NCBI GenBank assembly: GCA_005880755.1 | Contig: VBGV01000028.1 | Span: forward strand, 1 to 22,447 | DNA: 22,447 nt | From: Chloroflexota bacterium | GTDB lineage: Bacteria > Chloroflexota > Dormibacteria > Dormibacterales > Dormibacteraceae | Direction of reading: 5' to 3' | Shown: one piece after another, positions 1 through 7,175 of the stretch | Layout: every line of letters begins with the position of its first letter | Numbering within the stretch: position 1 is the first letter of the stretch | Notes under the pieces: generated by a model | Told to the model about the DNA's origin: nothing | What the model saw: only the letters and a program-made list of their open reading frames with translations | The model's database searches: none | Translations under genes and position numbers: made by a program

Positions 1-370
1 CGGGGCGGATCGCCTGCGCAACCTGCTCCGGCTCCATGATTCCGCCCTCGGTACGGACGGGCAGGATCTGGATTCCACCTAGGGCAGCAGCTCCGCCCGC
101 TTCAGCTAGAAACACGTGAGAATCCGCGTCAGCGATCAGCTCTTCACCATGGCGGGCGTTAACTAGAAGCCCTAGAAGGTTGCCCATTGTGCCGCTGCTG
201 ACGAATAGCGCCGTCTCCTTGTCGAACATCTCCGCGGCCACGTCCTGGAGGCGGTTCACGGTGGGGTCCTCCCCGAAGACATCGTCACCGAGCTCGGCAT
301 TCGCCATTGCGCGTCGCATGTCGGGACTTGGCATAGTGAGCGTGTCCGTCCGCATGTCGACAATCCGCAA
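1..370 (-). CDS. Low-specificity L-threonine aldolase, N-terminal part
   Basis: PLP-dependent beta-eliminating lyase family; it would cleave L-threonine or allo-threonine to glycine and acetaldehyde. The frame is open to the window's left edge, so only about 120 N-terminal residues are present. The protein opens with RIVDMRTDTLTMPSPDMRR, continues AELGDDVFGEDPTVNRLQD, and includes FVSSGTMGNLLGLL and ADSHVFLAEAGG. These match the classic opening of the family (DLRSDTVT, GDDVYGEDPTVNRLE, SGTMGN). The catalytic lysine lies further downstream, outside the window. The start is uncertain: TTG at 370 gives the family-like N-terminus, ATG at 355 would be shorter, and in-frame GTG at 412 or ATG at 427 would add a non-conserved extension. 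A TATACT hexamer on the minus strand (385-380) could be a -10 box. The family call is firm; the substrate is inferred. Confidence 0.85.
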   Translation of the reverse strand, partial: MRIVDMRTDTLTMPSPDMRRAMANAELGDDVFGEDPTVNRLQDVAAEMFDKETALFVSSGTMGNLLGLLVNARHGEELIADADSHVFLAEAGGAAALGGIQILPVRTEGGIMEPEQVAQAIRP

Positions 371-500
371 TGCGTCCGGAGTATACAAACCAGCAGCGCC
401 TGGGCTGCACACCCAAAGACCTCGCATCGATAGTGGCCGGGTCGCTCGTCGACGCCAACCTCACGGGCCATGACTCGCATGGCGTGATGAGGCTCATACG

Positions 501-1031
501 ATGGGAGGCGTGGTCCTGCGATGTACGGCCAAGATGCTCACGCTCCTGAGGGCGCATCCACGAGACCTGGTGACGATCGAGCCTAGCGACGAGGATTGGT
601 ACGCAAACCTGCTCTGGCTCGACAGTCGAAAATGCCTGCTAATTGCCCACGCCGGCACCCTGTTCTCGGTTTTCGTTCCGGACATCCGCAAGGCCGACCT
701 GGTGCCGATCGGCCCATCCGTCGTGCGGTTCATTCACACGGAGCTCGAGGCCGAGAGCTTCCCGCTAGACCGCTTGGGCGCCCTCGATTCTCGCTCCATC
801 GCCCTTGCGAAGACAGAGAGCCGAACGGTGCTCGGCTACATGAACGAGATGGCGCGGTTCTGCGAATACACGGTCGGCGACGCTGGCGGCCTAGCCCGCT
901 GCAATGCCCGGGAGTTGAACCATGAGCTCAGGAGGGAATTGCACCTGCTCCGGCAGCCGCCCGGGTACTTCGTGCCGATCGAACGGGCCGGCGGATCCCG
1001 CGACCGGCCACAGCTTAGGGTCGTCGATTGA
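501..1031 (+). CDS. DUF6933 domain protein, function unknown
   Basis: A 176-residue soluble protein. The N-terminal stretch LRCTAKMLTLLRAHP followed by DWYANLLWLDSRKCLLIAH and TLFSVFVPDIRKADL matches the pattern of the DUF6933 family as I recall it (a start like RCTxKLL, then W.ANLL.I.RRKC.LF and TLYSF..P..KK.D). No catalytic motif is evident. The family has no known function and is often found as a lone small gene. A weak GAGG lies about 10 bases before ATG 501; GTG at 510 is an alternative but has GGAGG too close to it. The gene is divergent from the threonine aldolase and convergent with the toxin-antitoxin pair; two overlapping inverted repeats follow it. Confidence 0.7.
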   Translation: MGGVVLRCTAKMLTLLRAHPRDLVTIEPSDEDWYANLLWLDSRKCLLIAHAGTLFSVFVPDIRKADLVPIGPSVVRFIHTELEAESFPLDRLGALDSRSIALAKTESRTVLGYMNEMARFCEYTVGDAGGLARCNARELNHELRRELHLLRQPPGYFVPIERAGGSRDRPQLRVVD

Positions 1032-1051
1032 GCTCGTGCGAATTTGTGTGC

Positions 1052-1101
1052 CCCTCAGCTTTGCGAATCTAAGCCGTGAGGGCCGCTCGCTGACAGCGGC
1101 C
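1052..1101. terminator. Two overlapping hairpins between convergent genes
   Basis: The first inverted repeat pairs CCCTCAGCTT (1052-1061) with AAGC (1071-1074) and TGAGGG (1077-1082), with a two-base bulge. The second pairs GGCCGCT (1081-1087) with AGCGGCC (1095-1101) around a seven-base loop. They share bases 1081-1082, so they cannot both form completely. They lie between the stop of the DUF6933 gene and the stop of the convergent toxin gene, where a two-way terminator is expected. There is no T tract, so this is a candidate only. Confidence 0.4.
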
Positions 1102-1151
1102 TACACATTCCGGCTCACCATGGCAAGGCGACCTCCGGAACAATGAATCGC

Positions 1152-1436
1152 TTAGCCGTGCTGGCGCAGCCATTGCTCGAGGTCTTTGCGGTGGATGATG
1201 CCGAGAATCAGTACAACACGGTCTGGATCCATGACGCCGTACACGATCCGATAGTCGCCGACGCGCATTCGAAGGAAGCCGTCCTTGGTCCCCTGGATAG
1301 CCTTCACCAGTTTGCCGGGAGGTCTTGGATTCGTCGCCAAGGCGTCGATAGCTCGCTCTATTCGCTTGCGTTCCGGTCGCGGAGCCAGCTCGAAGGACCG
1401 CGCGGCGGCGCGGGCGAGTTCAACGCGAAAGCTCAC
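1152..1436 (-). CDS. RelE/ParE-family toxin
   Basis: A 94-residue protein of the RelE/ParE superfamily; such toxins usually cleave mRNA in the ribosome A site (RelE) or poison gyrase (ParE). Visible signatures are the N-terminal FRVELARAAARSFELAP, the helical PERKRIERAIDALATNP, then LRMRVGDYRIVYGV (residues 55-68) and the C-terminal IIHRKDLEQWL (80-90). Basic and aromatic residues R58, R63, Y66, H82 and R83 sit where RelE enzymes carry catalytic or RNA-contacting side chains. This pattern favours the RelE (mRNA interferase) branch, but the assignment is by similarity only. The start codon overlaps the stop of the antitoxin gene by four bases (ATGA), so the pair is translationally coupled, with the antitoxin first. 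Confidence 0.85.
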   Translation of the reverse strand: MSFRVELARAAARSFELAPRPERKRIERAIDALATNPRPPGKLVKAIQGTKDGFLRMRVGDYRIVYGVMDPDRVVLILGIIHRKDLEQWLRQHG

Positions 1437-1702
1437 CGAACTGCGTTGGACTCGCGAACCTTGGTCTTGAGCGATTGCCAGCCCACTGTCCTGCCCTTAC
1501 GCAGGTCCGCGCGGCCCCGCTCGCGAAGCCGAATGAACTGCGATGCGTTGGCTAGGATCAGATCCTCTGCCTCGACCGTGAAAGGGAGCACAACCGCCAC
1601 GGGCTTACCACGACGGGTGATGAGGAAGGATTCTCCAGCCTCAGCCCGCTCGACGATGTCCGATGCGTGTGTCTTCAGGTCTCGGATCCCTACTGCTGCC
1701 AT
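1433..1702 (-). CDS. Phd/YefM-family antitoxin
   Basis: An 89-residue antitoxin. Residues 1-40 carry the Phd/YefM DNA-binding and dimerisation fold, with GIRDLKTHASDIVERAEAG, FLITRRGKPVAVVLP and a charged C-terminal tail that would wrap around the toxin. In this family the antitoxin alone or with the toxin represses its own promoter. ATG 1702 was chosen over longer in-frame starts because homologues begin at this point and the upstream extension is not conserved. No Shine-Dalgarno sequence precedes it; a TACAAT hexamer lies nine bases before the ATG, which suggests a leaderless or near-leaderless mRNA. It is followed directly by the toxin gene with a four-base overlap. Confidence 0.85.
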   Translation of the reverse strand: MAAVGIRDLKTHASDIVERAEAGESFLITRRGKPVAVVLPFTVEAEDLILANASQFIRLRERGRADLRKGRTVGWQSLKTKVRESNAVR

Positions 1703-1716
1703 ACCACAATTGTAGT
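1703..1716. promoter_or_regulatory. Palindromic operator/-10 candidate of the toxin-antitoxin operon
   Basis: ACCACAATTGTAGT is an inverted repeat with one mismatched pair, centred on CAATTG and directly abutting the antitoxin start codon. On the minus strand it contains TACAAT, one base from the -10 consensus. No good -35 element is visible. An autorepressor bound here would block the promoter and the start codon at once. Confidence 0.5.
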
Positions 1717-1835
1717 CTCTTAAGTGACCACATGGGAGGCGTGCTCGTACAGCAACGCCAGCGATAGACTGTGGCAAACGGCGGCGCTGAAGGGCACGCA
1801 GCGAACTCGAGTCTCGATTTCTGACCGGGGTGCAG

Positions 1836-1880
1836 CGATCTGTTAACCGCAAGGTTCAGGTTTCGAATCCCTGGTCCGGA
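1836..1880 (+). repeat. tRNA-like 3'-half fragment, copy 1
   Basis: A 45-base stretch with an anticodon-loop-like CTGTTAA, a variable-loop-like AAGGTT, a T-arm-like CAGGTTTCGAATCCCTG and an acceptor-like GGTCCGGA. It resembles the 3' half of a tRNA-Asn gene, but the T loop is too long, the anticodon stem does not pair, and there is no 5' half or CCA. It matches 19712-19755 except for one substitution and one extra T, in the same orientation. Because both copies share the same defects, they come from one degenerate element and are not independently decayed tRNA genes. Confidence 0.65.
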
Positions 1881-1973
1881 CGTGGTCGGACGAACTCGAA
1901 CCAAGCCTTGAGCGGCCAGGCCGGGAGTCTCCTGACTACTCTCTCGCGCGTCTCTTTCCTCCAGGTTGTCTGG

Positions 1974-2483
1974 CTAGCTGGTGATCAAGGGCTGTCCCGG
2001 GTTCGGGTCCCGGATCTTGCGTATGTGGACACCGGCCGCTGCAAAACTCGTCGCGTCAGGGCTGTGAGTCGCATGGCGGGCGTAAATCGGGACGAGCAGC
2101 ATCACGGGAATCGTGCGCGAGGTCTTCTTTTGGTGCTCGTCCAGTTGGGGAGCCGCGCGGAGTGCATCGGCCCACACGTTCTCTCGCTCGCGACCCTCGA
2201 GTTCCCTGGCCGCGGCAGCGAAAATCTCGCCGCCGAATTCGACGTCGATTTCCGGGTGCGATTTCAGGTTGTAGTACCAGTTGGGGTTCGTCGGGGCGCC
2301 CCCATTGGATGCGATGATCGCGAACCGGCCGTCTGACTGCGGGTAGCAGACAACCGGAGTCACGCGCTTCGTACCCGACCTGGCGCCAACGAGGTGGAGG
2401 AGGATGAGCGGAACACCCTCGAACTCACCTCTTCCCCCGTTGGCGCGGAACTGTTCAATGATCAGGGTGTTGAAGTTGCTCAT
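1974..2483 (-). CDS. Ddn/DUF385-family deazaflavin-type nitroreductase
   Basis: A 169-residue split-barrel protein of the DUF385/Ddn family, whose characterised members use F420H2 to reduce nitro compounds, quinones and other small molecules. The signature LLHLVGARSGTKRVTPVV (about residues 27-44) is followed by FAIIASNGGAPTNPNWYYNL, corresponding to the cofactor-phosphate-binding and NPxWYxNL motifs, and by DVEFGGE. The usual end, RTIPVMLL, is reached near residue 129, and the frame then runs on for about 40 residues of non-family sequence. AGGAG lies seven bases before the start codon. It is the last gene of a five-gene minus-strand group; the gap to the upstream DUF899 gene is 46 bases. 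The F420 dependence is inferred from family membership. Confidence 0.85.
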   Translation of the reverse strand: MSNFNTLIIEQFRANGGRGEFEGVPLILLHLVGARSGTKRVTPVVCYPQSDGRFAIIASNGGAPTNPNWYYNLKSHPEIDVEFGGEIFAAAARELEGRERENVWADALRAAPQLDEHQKKTSRTIPVMLLVPIYARHATHSPDATSFAAAGVHIRKIRDPNPGQPLITS

Positions 2484-2529
2484 GTCTTTCTCTCCTTCGT
2501 TGTCTGCAGAGCGGGAGCAGGTTCTGCTC

Positions 2530-3276
2530 TTAGACCCCGGCAGTCCCTAGGTCGTCGGAGCGGCCGGCTTCTAGGCGCGACCACTGGGCGATTGGGCGTC
2601 CGTCGGTGCGGTACCCGTCCTGCTCGCCGGTGATCTCCGACCTTCGTGGCCACCCCGCAGGCGAGTCCTCCCAGGCCTCCTGCCGCCCATACACGGTCAG
2701 GTCTAACAACGAATTGCTGTTGTCCATCGCCTCGACGCCACGACCGTTGGTCCAGTAGCTCTCGAACACCCGGTCTCCCTGCCGCAGGTAGCACACCAGG
2801 TGGAACATGCCGACCTGGCGCCCGGTCAGGAGCGTATCGAGCGACTGCTGGGCCGAGTACCAGGGCATGTCCCAGCCCATAAAGTCGCGGTAGCGGGCGC
2901 TCTCCTCGAAGGGACCCTGGCAGAGCGTGGCGTAGGTGACGTCACGAGAATGCAGAAACGACAGCTCCCGAACCTGCCCGTTGTAGAGCGTGCAGCCCTC
3001 GCACTGCTCGCCAGCCGGTCGGCTGGCGTACCACATGAAGTAGTAGGCGATGAGCTGCCGGCGGCCCTCGAATACGTCCAGCAACGTGACCGGACCGTGC
3101 GGACCGATCAGCGCGAGCGTCGAGTCCACCTCGACCATCGGCAGCCGGCGGCGTGCCGCGGCAATCGCGTCGCCCTCGTGGGTGTGCGCCTTCTCCCGGA
3201 CCCGCAGGGCGTCGAGCTCGGCTTGAAACGTCGCTCGGTCCACCACGACAGGGAACTGTTTGCCTGCAATTTTCAT
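2530..3276 (-). CDS. DUF899 thioredoxin-like protein (first copy)
   Basis: A 248-residue DUF899-family protein with a thioredoxin-like fold; no enzyme activity is firmly established for the family. Features: an N-terminal helix (VDRATFQAELDALRVREKA), the RRLPMVEVD stretch before the first strand, and a CxxC pair (C92 and C95, CEGC) at the position of the thioredoxin redox motif. Then come RDVTYATLCQGPFEES, MGWDMPWYS and a C-terminal half with VFESYWTNGRGVEAMD and LLDLTVYGRQEAWEDSPAGWP. ATG 3276 has AGGAGG ten bases upstream and gives the family-like N-terminus. ATG 3318 is an alternative that overlaps the upstream gene's stop by four bases. It sits between the FMN split-barrel gene and the nitroreductase. 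The CxxC suggests a dithiol redox role. Confidence 0.88.
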   Translation of the reverse strand: MKIAGKQFPVVVDRATFQAELDALRVREKAHTHEGDAIAAARRRLPMVEVDSTLALIGPHGPVTLLDVFEGRRQLIAYYFMWYASRPAGEQCEGCTLYNGQVRELSFLHSRDVTYATLCQGPFEESARYRDFMGWDMPWYSAQQSLDTLLTGRQVGMFHLVCYLRQGDRVFESYWTNGRGVEAMDNSNSLLDLTVYGRQEAWEDSPAGWPRRSEITGEQDGYRTDGRPIAQWSRLEAGRSDDLGTAGV

Positions 3277-3314
3277 CTTGTTGAGTCCTCCTGAACTTGT
3301 GCCTCCTGTCTGTG

Positions 3315-3989
3315 TCATCCCTTCCGCTCCAGCAATCGTCCAGCGCTGGCGGGCACTGGGATTCCAGGTCTAAGGCCGGGCGAGGGCTCGACATTGTCAA
3401 ACGCGGTCCGCATTCGCACAACTCCCGCCCAAATATCGAGTCCCGCGTCGACGCTCCCATCGTCTGTGGGGGGTCCGAAACGGCACTTCGCGGAGGCCTC
3501 ACCGATGGGCATGGAGAGAATCACCGTCGCCTTCAACTCTTGACGGCTCGGCTTCCGGACCTCCTCCCACCGACCGGGCACGAGCTTGTTTGTGAAGGCA
3601 GCGAGCGCAGCGATGCGTTCGTCAGGATCCGCAACGCGACCGAAGATACCCAGGAGGACAGCTGACCGGTAATTCGCAGAGTGCTCGAATGCTGAGCGTG
3701 CGAGGACCAATCCGTCGAGCAGAGTCACCGTGACACACGCTGGCGCACCGCCACCAAGGATGCGCATTGTGCGGCTGGCCGTCGAGCCATGCAAGTACAC
3801 CGCATCACCTATCCGCGCCTGGAGCATCGGGATGCAGAAAGGCTGACCTGCTTCCATGAACGCCACATGCGCGACCAAACCTTCGTCGAGCACTTCATAA
3901 ATAGAGTCGCGATCGTAGTGACCGCGAGAGGGCTGGCGCCGCACGTGGACGCGACCGATCGTTTTCTTCGTCGCCACTGCGTCGCCCAT
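3315..3989 (-). CDS. Pyridoxamine 5'-phosphate oxidase-like FMN split-barrel protein
   Basis: A 224-residue protein of the Pyridox_ox_2 family, flavin-binding split barrels related to pyridoxamine-phosphate oxidase but of mostly unknown substrate. Residues 10-75 contain GRVHVRRQPSRGHYDRDSIY, LVAHVAFMEAGQPFCIPMLQA and AVYLHGSTASRTMRIL, which match the family's RRxPxRGxYDR, H-V-F-x-DGQPxxIP and YLHGSxxSR blocks; the last is the expected flavin-phosphate contact. The C-terminal half holds WEEVRKPSRQELKATVILSMP. ATG 3989 has AGGAG eight bases upstream and gives a usual family start; ATG 4034 would add 15 residues. It lies between two DUF899 genes; the next start can overlap its stop as ATGA. Reaction unknown; a true vitamin B6 salvage role is not shown. 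Confidence 0.85.
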   Translation of the reverse strand: MGDAVATKKTIGRVHVRRQPSRGHYDRDSIYEVLDEGLVAHVAFMEAGQPFCIPMLQARIGDAVYLHGSTASRTMRILGGGAPACVTVTLLDGLVLARSAFEHSANYRSAVLLGIFGRVADPDERIAALAAFTNKLVPGRWEEVRKPSRQELKATVILSMPIGEASAKCRFGPPTDDGSVDAGLDIWAGVVRMRTAFDNVEPSPGLRPGIPVPASAGRLLERKG

Positions 3990-4077
3990 TCGGCCTTCTC
4001 CTGTCACTTCATAGGCTGACAAGTTGGATGCCATTTATTTTTGCGAGCTTTTTTCAGTACTCATCGTGGCGTTGAAC

Positions 4078-4833
4078 TTAGCCAAGCTTCCCCACGACAG
4101 ACTCGTCCCGGCCCTTAGGCACCAGGTCGAGGTAGTGATAGGCCGCGTTGACCATGTCGATGCCACGGGCATACGCCGAATATGTGTGAAAGATGTTGTC
4201 GTCGTCGTCCCTGAAGAAGACGCTCAGGCCTTCCCGCTCGCTCGCAAAGTTCGGCTCGGAGCGGTAGTTGTAGTAGACGTCGTTGCCCTGCTCGATGTCG
4301 ATCGGCCGAAATGACACGCCGTAATCGAAGTTGAAGTCCGAATCGCCGGACGAGACCCAGTTGAACGACCACCCCATGCGCTCCATGTAGGCCGCGATTG
4401 TGCTAAAGGGAGCCCGCGACGCCGCAACCAGCGTCACATCTCTTTGATTCAGGTGGACTATGACGTTGACGAAGTTGTCGATCCAGAACGAACAGGCGGC
4501 ACACGCGGCGTCTTCGGTCCACGGAGTGTCCGATGTGGCATTGGCCGGGTCGAACATGGCGTGATACACGACCAGCTGGCCGCGGCCATCAAACAGCTCA
4601 GCCAGGGTCTGCCGGCCTTTAGCCCCCCGGAACGCATACTCCTTCTCAACCTTTTCCCAGGGCAGGTCGCGCCGCTGCTGAGTCAGCTTGTCCCGCAGCT
4701 TCGTGAACTGCTTCTCGGCCAACAGGAGCTCGGTTCTCGCAGCAAGCCAATCCTTATGAGACAGGACCGGGTGTTCTTCCGTCACGGGCTTCGTTGTTCG
4801 TTCCTTTCTTGCTCGTGTCTTCCGATCGGTCAT
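4078..4833 (-). CDS. DUF899 thioredoxin-like protein (second copy)
   Basis: A 251-residue DUF899-family protein and a clear distant paralogue of the copy at 2530-3276. It has the classical N-terminus of the family (HKDWLAARTELLLAEKQFTKLR, then RRDLPWEKVEKEYAF), the LAELFDGRGQLVVYHAMF strand block, and CAAC at residues 111-114 in the thioredoxin CxxC position. NQRDVTLVAASRAPFSTIAAY, MGWSFNWVSS and the acidic VFFRDDDDNIFHTYSAYARG follow. The RDVT and MGW motifs are shared with the first copy, but the two differ at most positions, so this is an old divergence and not a recent duplication. GGAG lies about eight bases before ATG 4833. It is separated by 64 bases from the DUF2182 gene and 88 bases from the FMN protein. 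Confidence 0.9.
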   Translation of the reverse strand: MTDRKTRARKERTTKPVTEEHPVLSHKDWLAARTELLLAEKQFTKLRDKLTQQRRDLPWEKVEKEYAFRGAKGRQTLAELFDGRGQLVVYHAMFDPANATSDTPWTEDAACAACSFWIDNFVNVIVHLNQRDVTLVAASRAPFSTIAAYMERMGWSFNWVSSGDSDFNFDYGVSFRPIDIEQGNDVYYNYRSEPNFASEREGLSVFFRDDDDNIFHTYSAYARGIDMVNAAYHYLDLVPKGRDESVVGKLG

Positions 4834-4897
4834 TGGTTTTCTCCTTCTTGTGTTGATTCGGACGGTTTGGCGCCTTGCTCAAGCCACCGACGTCGTC

Positions 4898-5641
4898 TCA
4901 CATCGGCGGCGTCAGTCCGGGAACCGAAGATGGCGCGATCACGATGAGGACTCCAAGTCCGACGATCGCCAGTGCTAGAGGCACATCGATGGCGGCTTTC
5001 GCCGGCAGAAGTTGCTGGACCATGACGAGGACGGCTATCACGGTCATCCAGGTGAGGCTCATCACGCCAAGCGAAATCAGCATCAGCATCAGTCCAAAGC
5101 TCGAGCCAAGGCACCAGAGCCCGAATGCAAATCCAGACTGCACGTTCTGCTGGCAGCGCCGGCGGAACTGGTTCTTGAGTGGGCTTAACTCGTAGACGCC
5201 TGCAGCGATCACTAAAATGCCGGCGGCCAGGGTCTCGTGCGGCCGGTACAACGCGTACACCGCGAGGCCGACGAGCGTCCACACGGCGAGATATGACGCG
5301 ACGAAAATCGGCACGGCCCTAACGCGCCCGCCGGAATAAGCGCGTCGGAAGACTGCCGGCGTCGCGCCCGGCAGCATCATCGCCGCCATCATCGACACCC
5401 ACCGCGCGGCAAAGAAGCCAAACGAACCCAGGCCCGTCGCGACCCCCATGTCCATCCCGTTCATCAGTCGGACCGCGGCGACCCAAGCCACAGCGGGGAG
5501 TCCGAGGGTCGCCGTCAGCGCCGCTGCGGTCGCGGCGGAACTGGCGTTCGTCGCGACGCCGGACCCGCCCATACGCAGCGCGGCGCTCCCGATGCGTGCC
5601 CCAGGTTGACCGTCCAATTTCAAGCCCAGCCGACGGTGCAT
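4898..5641 (-). CDS. DUF2182 integral membrane protein, predicted metal-binding
   Basis: A 247-residue polytopic membrane protein of the DUF2182 family, described in databases as predicted metal-binding; no function is established. About six or seven hydrophobic segments can be read, roughly at 32-57, 72-92, 108-131, 136-150, 170-190, 192-209 and 218-237. Diagnostic elements are MNGMDMG (60-66), the methionine-rich WVSMMAAMMLPG (81-92), YELSPLKNQFRRRC (150-163) and WCLGSSFGLMLML (176-188). The Met/Cys/His set is what suggests metal binding. ATG 5641 has GGTGGAAG six bases upstream; in-frame codons further upstream read through the MocR promoter region and are not family-like. It is the first gene of the five-gene operon, back to back with the MocR regulator, with 115 bases between the starts. 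Confidence 0.85.
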   Translation of the reverse strand: MHRRLGLKLDGQPGARIGSAALRMGGSGVATNASSAATAAALTATLGLPAVAWVAAVRLMNGMDMGVATGLGSFGFFAARWVSMMAAMMLPGATPAVFRRAYSGGRVRAVPIFVASYLAVWTLVGLAVYALYRPHETLAAGILVIAAGVYELSPLKNQFRRRCQQNVQSGFAFGLWCLGSSFGLMLMLISLGVMSLTWMTVIAVLVMVQQLLPAKAAIDVPLALAIVGLGVLIVIAPSSVPGLTPPM

Positions 5642-5688
5642 GGTGCTTCCACCGTGGATGCGGCGGCGTCGGGTTGCACGGCGTTTAA

Positions 5689-5720
5689 CTTCGGGCGACT
5701 GGCGTGATGTAGCTTCGGGC
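5689..5720 (+). promoter_or_regulatory. Direct repeat in the MocR/DUF2182 divergent spacer
   Basis: CTTCGGGC occurs at 5689-5696 and again at 5713-5720, 24 bases apart start to start, inside the 115-base spacer between the two divergent starts. MocR-type regulators such as GabR and PdxR bind direct repeats in the divergent promoter of their target, so this is a plausible operator. The repeat is only eight bases long, and no convincing -10/-35 pair was found. Confidence 0.4.
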
Positions 5721-5756
5721 TTCACTTTCGAACCATGTTGTAGGGTTCTTGGCATC

Positions 5757-7175
5757 ATGGCAAGAGCCACAGCCCACCAACAAAATGAGTCCAGTGGCGG
5801 GGCTCGTGATCTATTGCTGGAGGTCGATCTCCGGCGCGGACGGATGCGGAAAAACCTGCGGGAAACGCTTCGGTCGGCGATCCAGGAGGGCCGTCTGGTC
5901 GCCGGAACCACCTTGCCTTCGTCGCGGACGCTGGCCGTGAACCTCGGTTTGTCGCGCGGCGTCGTGACCGATGTCTACGACCAGCTCGCGGCGGAAGGCT
6001 ACCTCGCCATGGAACCACGGCACGCCGCGACGGTGGCCGGTGTCGCCAGCGCCGCGCTGGCCAAGCCTGAGCCGGCAACGCCAGAGTGGCGGTTCGACTT
6101 CAGCGCGACTACGCCGAACGTCGAGCTCTTCCCTCGTCGACCGTGGATCCGCTCCGTTGAGCGGTCCCTCCGGAGCGCCTCGCGCGACGCTCTCGACTAT
6201 GGCGATCATCGCGGCCGGATCGAGCTCCGGGTGGCCGTCCGGAACTACCTGGCCCGGGTGCGCGGGGTGCGCACGGACCCAGGGCGGATCGTCATCACCC
6301 AGGGGTTCACCCAGGCCCTTGACCTTCTGTGCCGTGTCCTCGCAGCTCGCGGGGCCACGACGCTCGCATTCGAGACCCCCTCCCTGCCAGACGAGTGGGC
6401 GACCGTCCGGGCGTCGGGGCTGCGGCTGCTTGCGTGCCCAGTCGACCGCCACGGTCTTATCGCCGACAAGTTGAAGCAGAGTGACGCGGCCGCCGTTGTG
6501 GTCACGCCCGCGCATCAGTTCCCGACGGGAGTGGTCATGACTTCAGCCCGACGAACGGCCCTCGTGCGCTGGGCGGCTGGTGAGGGCCGCCTCATCATCG
6601 AAGACGACTACGACGCCGAGTTCCGCTATGACCGCGCGGCGGTCGGCGCGCTCCAGGGCCTCGATCCGGGCCGGGTGGTCCATGTCGGGACGGCGTCGAA
6701 AACGCTCGCACCTGGCGTCCGGTTGGGCTGGTTGAGTCTCCCTGCCGATCTGGTGGATGAGGTGCGCGCCTGCAAAGGCGCCAGTGATTCGGGCTCTCCG
6801 GCGATCGATCAGCTCGCCTTAGCGGACCTAATCTCAACCGGCGAATACGACCGCCAGGTCGGCAGGGCCCGACACCTCTACCGCCGCCGCCGTGATCAAC
6901 TCGTGGATGCTCTGTCGGCCCGCCTGCCCCACTTGCGGGTGGAAGGTGCTGCGGCCGGTCTCCATGTCCTTCTCCGCTTACAAGAGAGCGTTGACGACAG
7001 CGCTTTCGCCCGCATGGCTGCGAGCCGCGGGATTGCGGTCCGCGCCCTCTCGCCGATGTTGCTCGCCGGAGGGCGCGACCGCGGTCTCCTCCTGGGTTAC
7101 GGCCGGCTGCCGTTTGAGCGGATCGACGAAGCTGTCGAGTCTCTCGCCAGAGTCATCGGACGTGATGGTGGCTAA
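5757..7175 (+). CDS. MocR-family PLP-dependent transcriptional regulator
   Basis: A 472-residue fusion of an N-terminal GntR-type winged helix to a class I aminotransferase-like domain. Residues 20-85 form the winged helix (LRETLRSAIQEGRLVAGTTL, SSRTLAVNLGLSRGVVTDVY). The large domain carries ITQGFTQALDLLCRVL, the PLP-ring contact DDYD (283-286), and the Schiff-base lysine in ASKTLAPGVRLGW (K315). R450-G462 contains the C-terminal GLLLGYGRL block. MocR proteins use bound PLP, or PLP plus an amino acid or amine, as the signal and usually do not catalyse transamination. ATG 5757 was chosen because homologues start close to the winged helix; in-frame starts from 5640 read through the divergent promoter. 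No strong Shine-Dalgarno sequence. Its partner operon includes a pyridoxamine-oxidase-like protein. Confidence 0.9.
   Translation: MARATAHQQNESSGGARDLLLEVDLRRGRMRKNLRETLRSAIQEGRLVAGTTLPSSRTLAVNLGLSRGVVTDVYDQLAAEGYLAMEPRHAATVAGVASAALAKPEPATPEWRFDFSATTPNVELFPRRPWIRSVERSLRSASRDALDYGDHRGRIELRVAVRNYLARVRGVRTDPGRIVITQGFTQALDLLCRVLAARGATTLAFETPSLPDEWATVRASGLRLLACPVDRHGLIADKLKQSDAAAVVVTPAHQFPTGVVMTSARRTALVRWAAGEGRLIIEDDYDAEFRYDRAAVGALQGLDPGRVVHVGTASKTLAPGVRLGWLSLPADLVDEVRACKGASDSGSPAIDQLALADLISTGEYDRQVGRARHLYRRRRDQLVDALSARLPHLRVEGAAAGLHVLLRLQESVDDSAFARMAASRGIAVRALSPMLLAGGRDRGLLLGYGRLPFERIDEAVESLARVIGRDGG

Noticed and set aside
1997..2013. A third tRNA T-arm copy (CCGGG-TTCGGGT-CCCGG)
   Set aside because: It lacks the near-invariant A in the loop and any neighbouring tRNA-like sequence; it is kept only as a hairpin note.
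5640..5756. N-terminal extension of the MocR protein from 5640
   Set aside because: The extra 39 residues are arginine-rich, not family-like, and would overlap the divergent gene's start and the shared promoter.
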